From Acetobacterium wieringae (lineage in GTDB: Bacteria; Bacillota; Clostridia; Eubacteriales; Eubacteriaceae), in contig NZ_JAIPPU010000003.1 in the NCBI RefSeq assembly GCF_026646375.1, forward strand, positions 124,001 to 188,000: 64,000 nt of DNA. Reading direction: 5' to 3'. The translations under genes and the position numbers were made by a program. Positions 61,807-64,000 of this stretch are shown piece by piece. Below the pieces are notes generated by a model. The model ran no database searches, was not told the origin of the DNA, and saw only the letters and a program-made list of their open reading frames with translations. Within the stretch, counting starts at the first letter, position 1; the number at the start of each line of letters is the position of its first letter.

Positions 61807-63957
61807 ATGAAACGGCGGGTCAAGCACGCTTTGACCGTATTCCTCATTGGTCTGGCCAGTTTTTTGATCGTCTCGCCCGGTGTCTGGGCAGATGATCCCC
61901 CCACCCTCACCCAAGCCCCCGCAAACCCTGAATTTGTCCAGTATCTGTCTGATCTGGAAGCCGGATCGATTCCCACCACTACCGCCACCGGTTATGGTCT
62001 GGGCTATATTCCCGAACCGCTTAACCGGGCCGAAACGGTCACCACCGACAGCATCGACACCGCCAGCTTCCCGGCCAGCTATGATCTGCGCTTAACCGGC
62101 CGCCTCACTGCTGTTAAGCATCAGGGTACCTTAGGCGTCTGTTGGACCTTTGCCAGCCTCGGTTCGCTGGAATCGACGCTGCGGCCGACGGTTACCGCCG
62201 ATCTGTCCGAAAACAACATCCGCTGGAATCACGGCTTTGACAACGGCCCCGAAAGCGGCGGTAATGCCAGCATGTCGCTGGCCTACATGGCCCGCTGGAA
62301 CGGCCCCGTCAGTGAAAGCAGCGACCCCTACCCCACCGGCCAAAAAACCGGTCTGACACCTGTTTATCACATCCAGCAGGCCGAGTTCCTGCCGGAATCC
62401 GACGCCGCACTCAAGCAGGCACTGATGGATGGCGGCGCTGTGTTTACCGCCCTTTACGCCGGTGCCATTGACAACCCGTATTACTTTAACCAAAACACCT
62501 CAGCCCTCTACTACAACGGTTCAGCCAGCACCGATCACGCCGTGCTGGTGGTCGGCTGGGATGACAACTACGACCGCAGCAATTTTGCCACCCCACCACC
62601 GGGAAACGGCGCCTGGATTATCAAAAACAGCTGGGGTAGCGATTGGGGTGATGATGGCTTTTTCTACCTCTCCTACTACGACACCTACGCCACCCACGCT
62701 TTAACCGCCTTTAACAATGCCGAAGCCACCACCAACTACAACCGCATCTACCAGTATGATCCCCTGGGCAGGACGGCATCCCAGGGCTACAACACCCCCG
62801 ACGGGTCAGCCTGGGGGGCCAATATCTTTACCGCCGCCGCCAGTGAAAACCTGACCGCCATTTCCACCTATTCAGCCGGCCCCAATACCACCGCCGAAAT
62901 CCGGATCTATACCGACGTTTCGGCCGACAACCCCAGCAGCGGTCAGCTGCGAACCACCCAGACTGCCACTTTTGCCCATGAAGGCTATTACACCGTTGAT
63001 CTCAACACCCCGGTGGGACTGACCGCCAATCAGAAATTTGCAGTGGTCATCAAGTACACAAGTCCCCAGGCCAGTTCGCCGATTCCGATGGAAACCGTCA
63101 TTTCCAATTATACCAGCAGGGCCAGCGCCAATGCCGGCGAAAGCTTTATCGGCTATGACCTTAACAGCAGCTGGTATGACACTGGCGCCAAAGATGGCAA
63201 CAATGTCTGCATCAAGGCCTTTACCGGCGGCCAGAGTGCCATCACCCTGACAAGCATTGCCATTACCAACCCGGCCACCAAGCTGGTCTATCAGATTGGC
63301 GAGTCCCTCGATCTTTCCGGTCTGGTGGTCACCGGCAGCTACAGCGATGGCTCCACCCGCACCGAAACGGTCACCGCCACCAATGTCAGCGGCTTTGATT
63401 CCGCCAGCGCCGGTACCAAAACCCTGACGATCACCATCGGGGGCAAAACCACCAGCTACACGATTACCGTTAAAAGTGCCCAAACCACCGGAGTAGATGT
63501 CTACTATCGCACCCATATTCAGAATATCGGCTGGCAGTATGACTGCAAAAATGGCGAAGTCTCCGGTACCTCCGGCTACGGTTACCGCCTCGAAGCGATT
63601 CAGATGCAGCTGATCCAATCCGGCTACGACCTTGGCATTGCCTATCATACCCATATCCAGAACATTGGTTGGGCACCCTGGCGCTATAACGGCGAGGTCA
63701 GCGGCACCTCCGGCATGGGTCTGCGGCTGGAAGCCATTGAGATCCAGCTCGTTGGCAATGATGCCAACCAGTTTGATGTCTATTACCGGGTACATTGCCA
63801 GAATTTCGGCTGGATGGGCTGGGGTAAGAACGGCGAAATGGCCGGCACCTCCGGCTACGGCTACCGCCTCGAAGCAATTCAGATCGAGGTCGTGCCCAAG
63901 GGCACCTACTTTAGCGTTGACGCCGCCGGGCAACCGGCTTATGCGGTAGCTAATTGA
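61807..63957 (+). CDS. Secreted papain-family (C1A) cysteine protease with Ig-like and ChW domains
   Basis: A 716-residue protein. Signal peptide 1-28 (cleavage after GVWA). Papain-like domain about 85-310: Cys112 (QGTLGVCWTFA), His244 (STDHAVLVVGW), Asn274 (IIKNSWG), plus the oxyanion Gln107. A lectin-like beta domain follows (about 320-455), a bacterial Ig-like domain (about 460-548; YQIGESLDLSGLVVTGSYSD) and three ChW repeats (about 550-695; THIQNIGW, GTSGYGYRLEAIQ). It probably cleaves proteins at the cell surface, held by the ChW repeats. The ATG at 61807 is best spaced from GAAAGGA; two earlier ATGs are in frame. Confidence 0.92.
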   Translation: MKRRVKHALTVFLIGLASFLIVSPGVWADDPPTLTQAPANPEFVQYLSDLEAGSIPTTTATGYGLGYIPEPLNRAETVTTDSIDTASFPASYDLRLTGRLTAVKHQGTLGVCWTFASLGSLESTLRPTVTADLSENNIRWNHGFDNGPESGGNASMSLAYMARWNGPVSESSDPYPTGQKTGLTPVYHIQQAEFLPESDAALKQALMDGGAVFTALYAGAIDNPYYFNQNTSALYYNGSASTDHAVLVVGWDDNYDRSNFATPPPGNGAWIIKNSWGSDWGDDGFFYLSYYDTYATHALTAFNNAEATTNYNRIYQYDPLGRTASQGYNTPDGSAWGANIFTAAASENLTAISTYSAGPNTTAEIRIYTDVSADNPSSGQLRTTQTATFAHEGYYTVDLNTPVGLTANQKFAVVIKYTSPQASSPIPMETVISNYTSRASANAGESFIGYDLNSSWYDTGAKDGNNVCIKAFTGGQSAITLTSIAITNPATKLVYQIGESLDLSGLVVTGSYSDGSTRTETVTATNVSGFDSASAGTKTLTITIGGKTTSYTITVKSAQTTGVDVYYRTHIQNIGWQYDCKNGEVSGTSGYGYRLEAIQMQLIQSGYDLGIAYHTHIQNIGWAPWRYNGEVSGTSGMGLRLEAIEIQLVGNDANQFDVYYRVHCQNFGWMGWGKNGEMAGTSGYGYRLEAIQIEVVPKGTYFSVDAAGQPAYAVAN

Positions 63958-63990
63958 GCACTGACCGGGCTGAATTTGATGCACAATACC

Positions 63991-64000
63991 GTACCGACCA
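63991..64000. repeat. MITE-like repeat family M, copy D (cut by the window edge)
   Basis: GTACCGACCA, preceded by AATACC, is the same end and flank as the right end of copy C in reverse. The rest lies outside the window. Confidence 0.55.

Noticed and set aside
62872-63984. A 370-codon open frame opposite the papain-like protease gene
   Set aside because: Gly/Ala-rich antisense reading of the ChW and Ig-like part of the protease; no ribosome binding site.

Overview
The window looks like chromosome from an anaerobic Gram-positive Clostridia-class bacterium, most likely Eubacteriaceae (an Acetobacterium-like acetogen is my guess). The grounds are a lysine riboswitch in front of the aspartate-pathway genes, three exported proteins with clostridial ChW repeats, an EFR1-type flavodoxin/ferredoxin, DUF1858 and ComFB proteins, strong AGGAGG-type ribosome binding sites and frequent GTG/TTG starts. 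The genus is inference; the class is well supported.

Layout. 1-4308 (minus): rRNA methyltransferase (partial), DtxR-type regulator, YgiQ radical-SAM protein, cobS and an HPr-like protein. 4404-10226 (plus): a DUF1858 protein, then the lysine unit: promoter, lysine riboswitch, terminator, asd, dapA, dapB, lysC. Two families of small palindromic mobile-like repeats have invaded its leader and intergenic gaps. 10242-13398: comFB, a GGDEF/HD-GYP protein and a decayed gene. 13399-23168 (minus): a complete chemosensory operon (cheA-REC, cheW, mcp, cheB, cheR, cheY, cheX) ending in a REC-GGDEF-REC protein, so its output is probably cyclic-di-GMP. 23411-29541: two more GGDEF/HD-GYP sensors, an HsmA-like membrane protein and a TetR repressor sharing one operator sequence, plus two gene relics. 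29632-37800: a ChW surface protein, a PAS-GGDEF-HD-GYP protein, EFR1, a molybdopterin oxidoreductase gene cut by an in-frame amber codon, a membrane protein and an esterase. 37980-46549 (minus): an AT-rich accessory island with two NERD proteins, an unrecognised protein plus a small membrane partner, a DUF2357/PD-(D/E)xK nuclease, an McrB-like ATPase and a methyltransferase. This is a probable McrBC-like defence locus. 46894-64000: a membrane protein, relics of radC and a phage holin, a 1241-residue ChW surface protein, an HD-GYP response regulator with a hybrid kinase, radC, hsp20, a lipoprotein, an MCP with an unusual C-terminal domain and a secreted papain-like protease with ChW repeats.

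Two themes dominate. The first is cyclic-di-GMP: six proteins with GGDEF and/or HD-GYP domains, most with their own sensor or receiver domains. The second is the cell surface: ChW proteins and a secreted protease. The most novel signals are the two short repeat families, one of which keeps base-pairing while its sequence changes, the amber-interrupted molybdoprotein, the NERD/McrBC-like island and the shared TetR operators.
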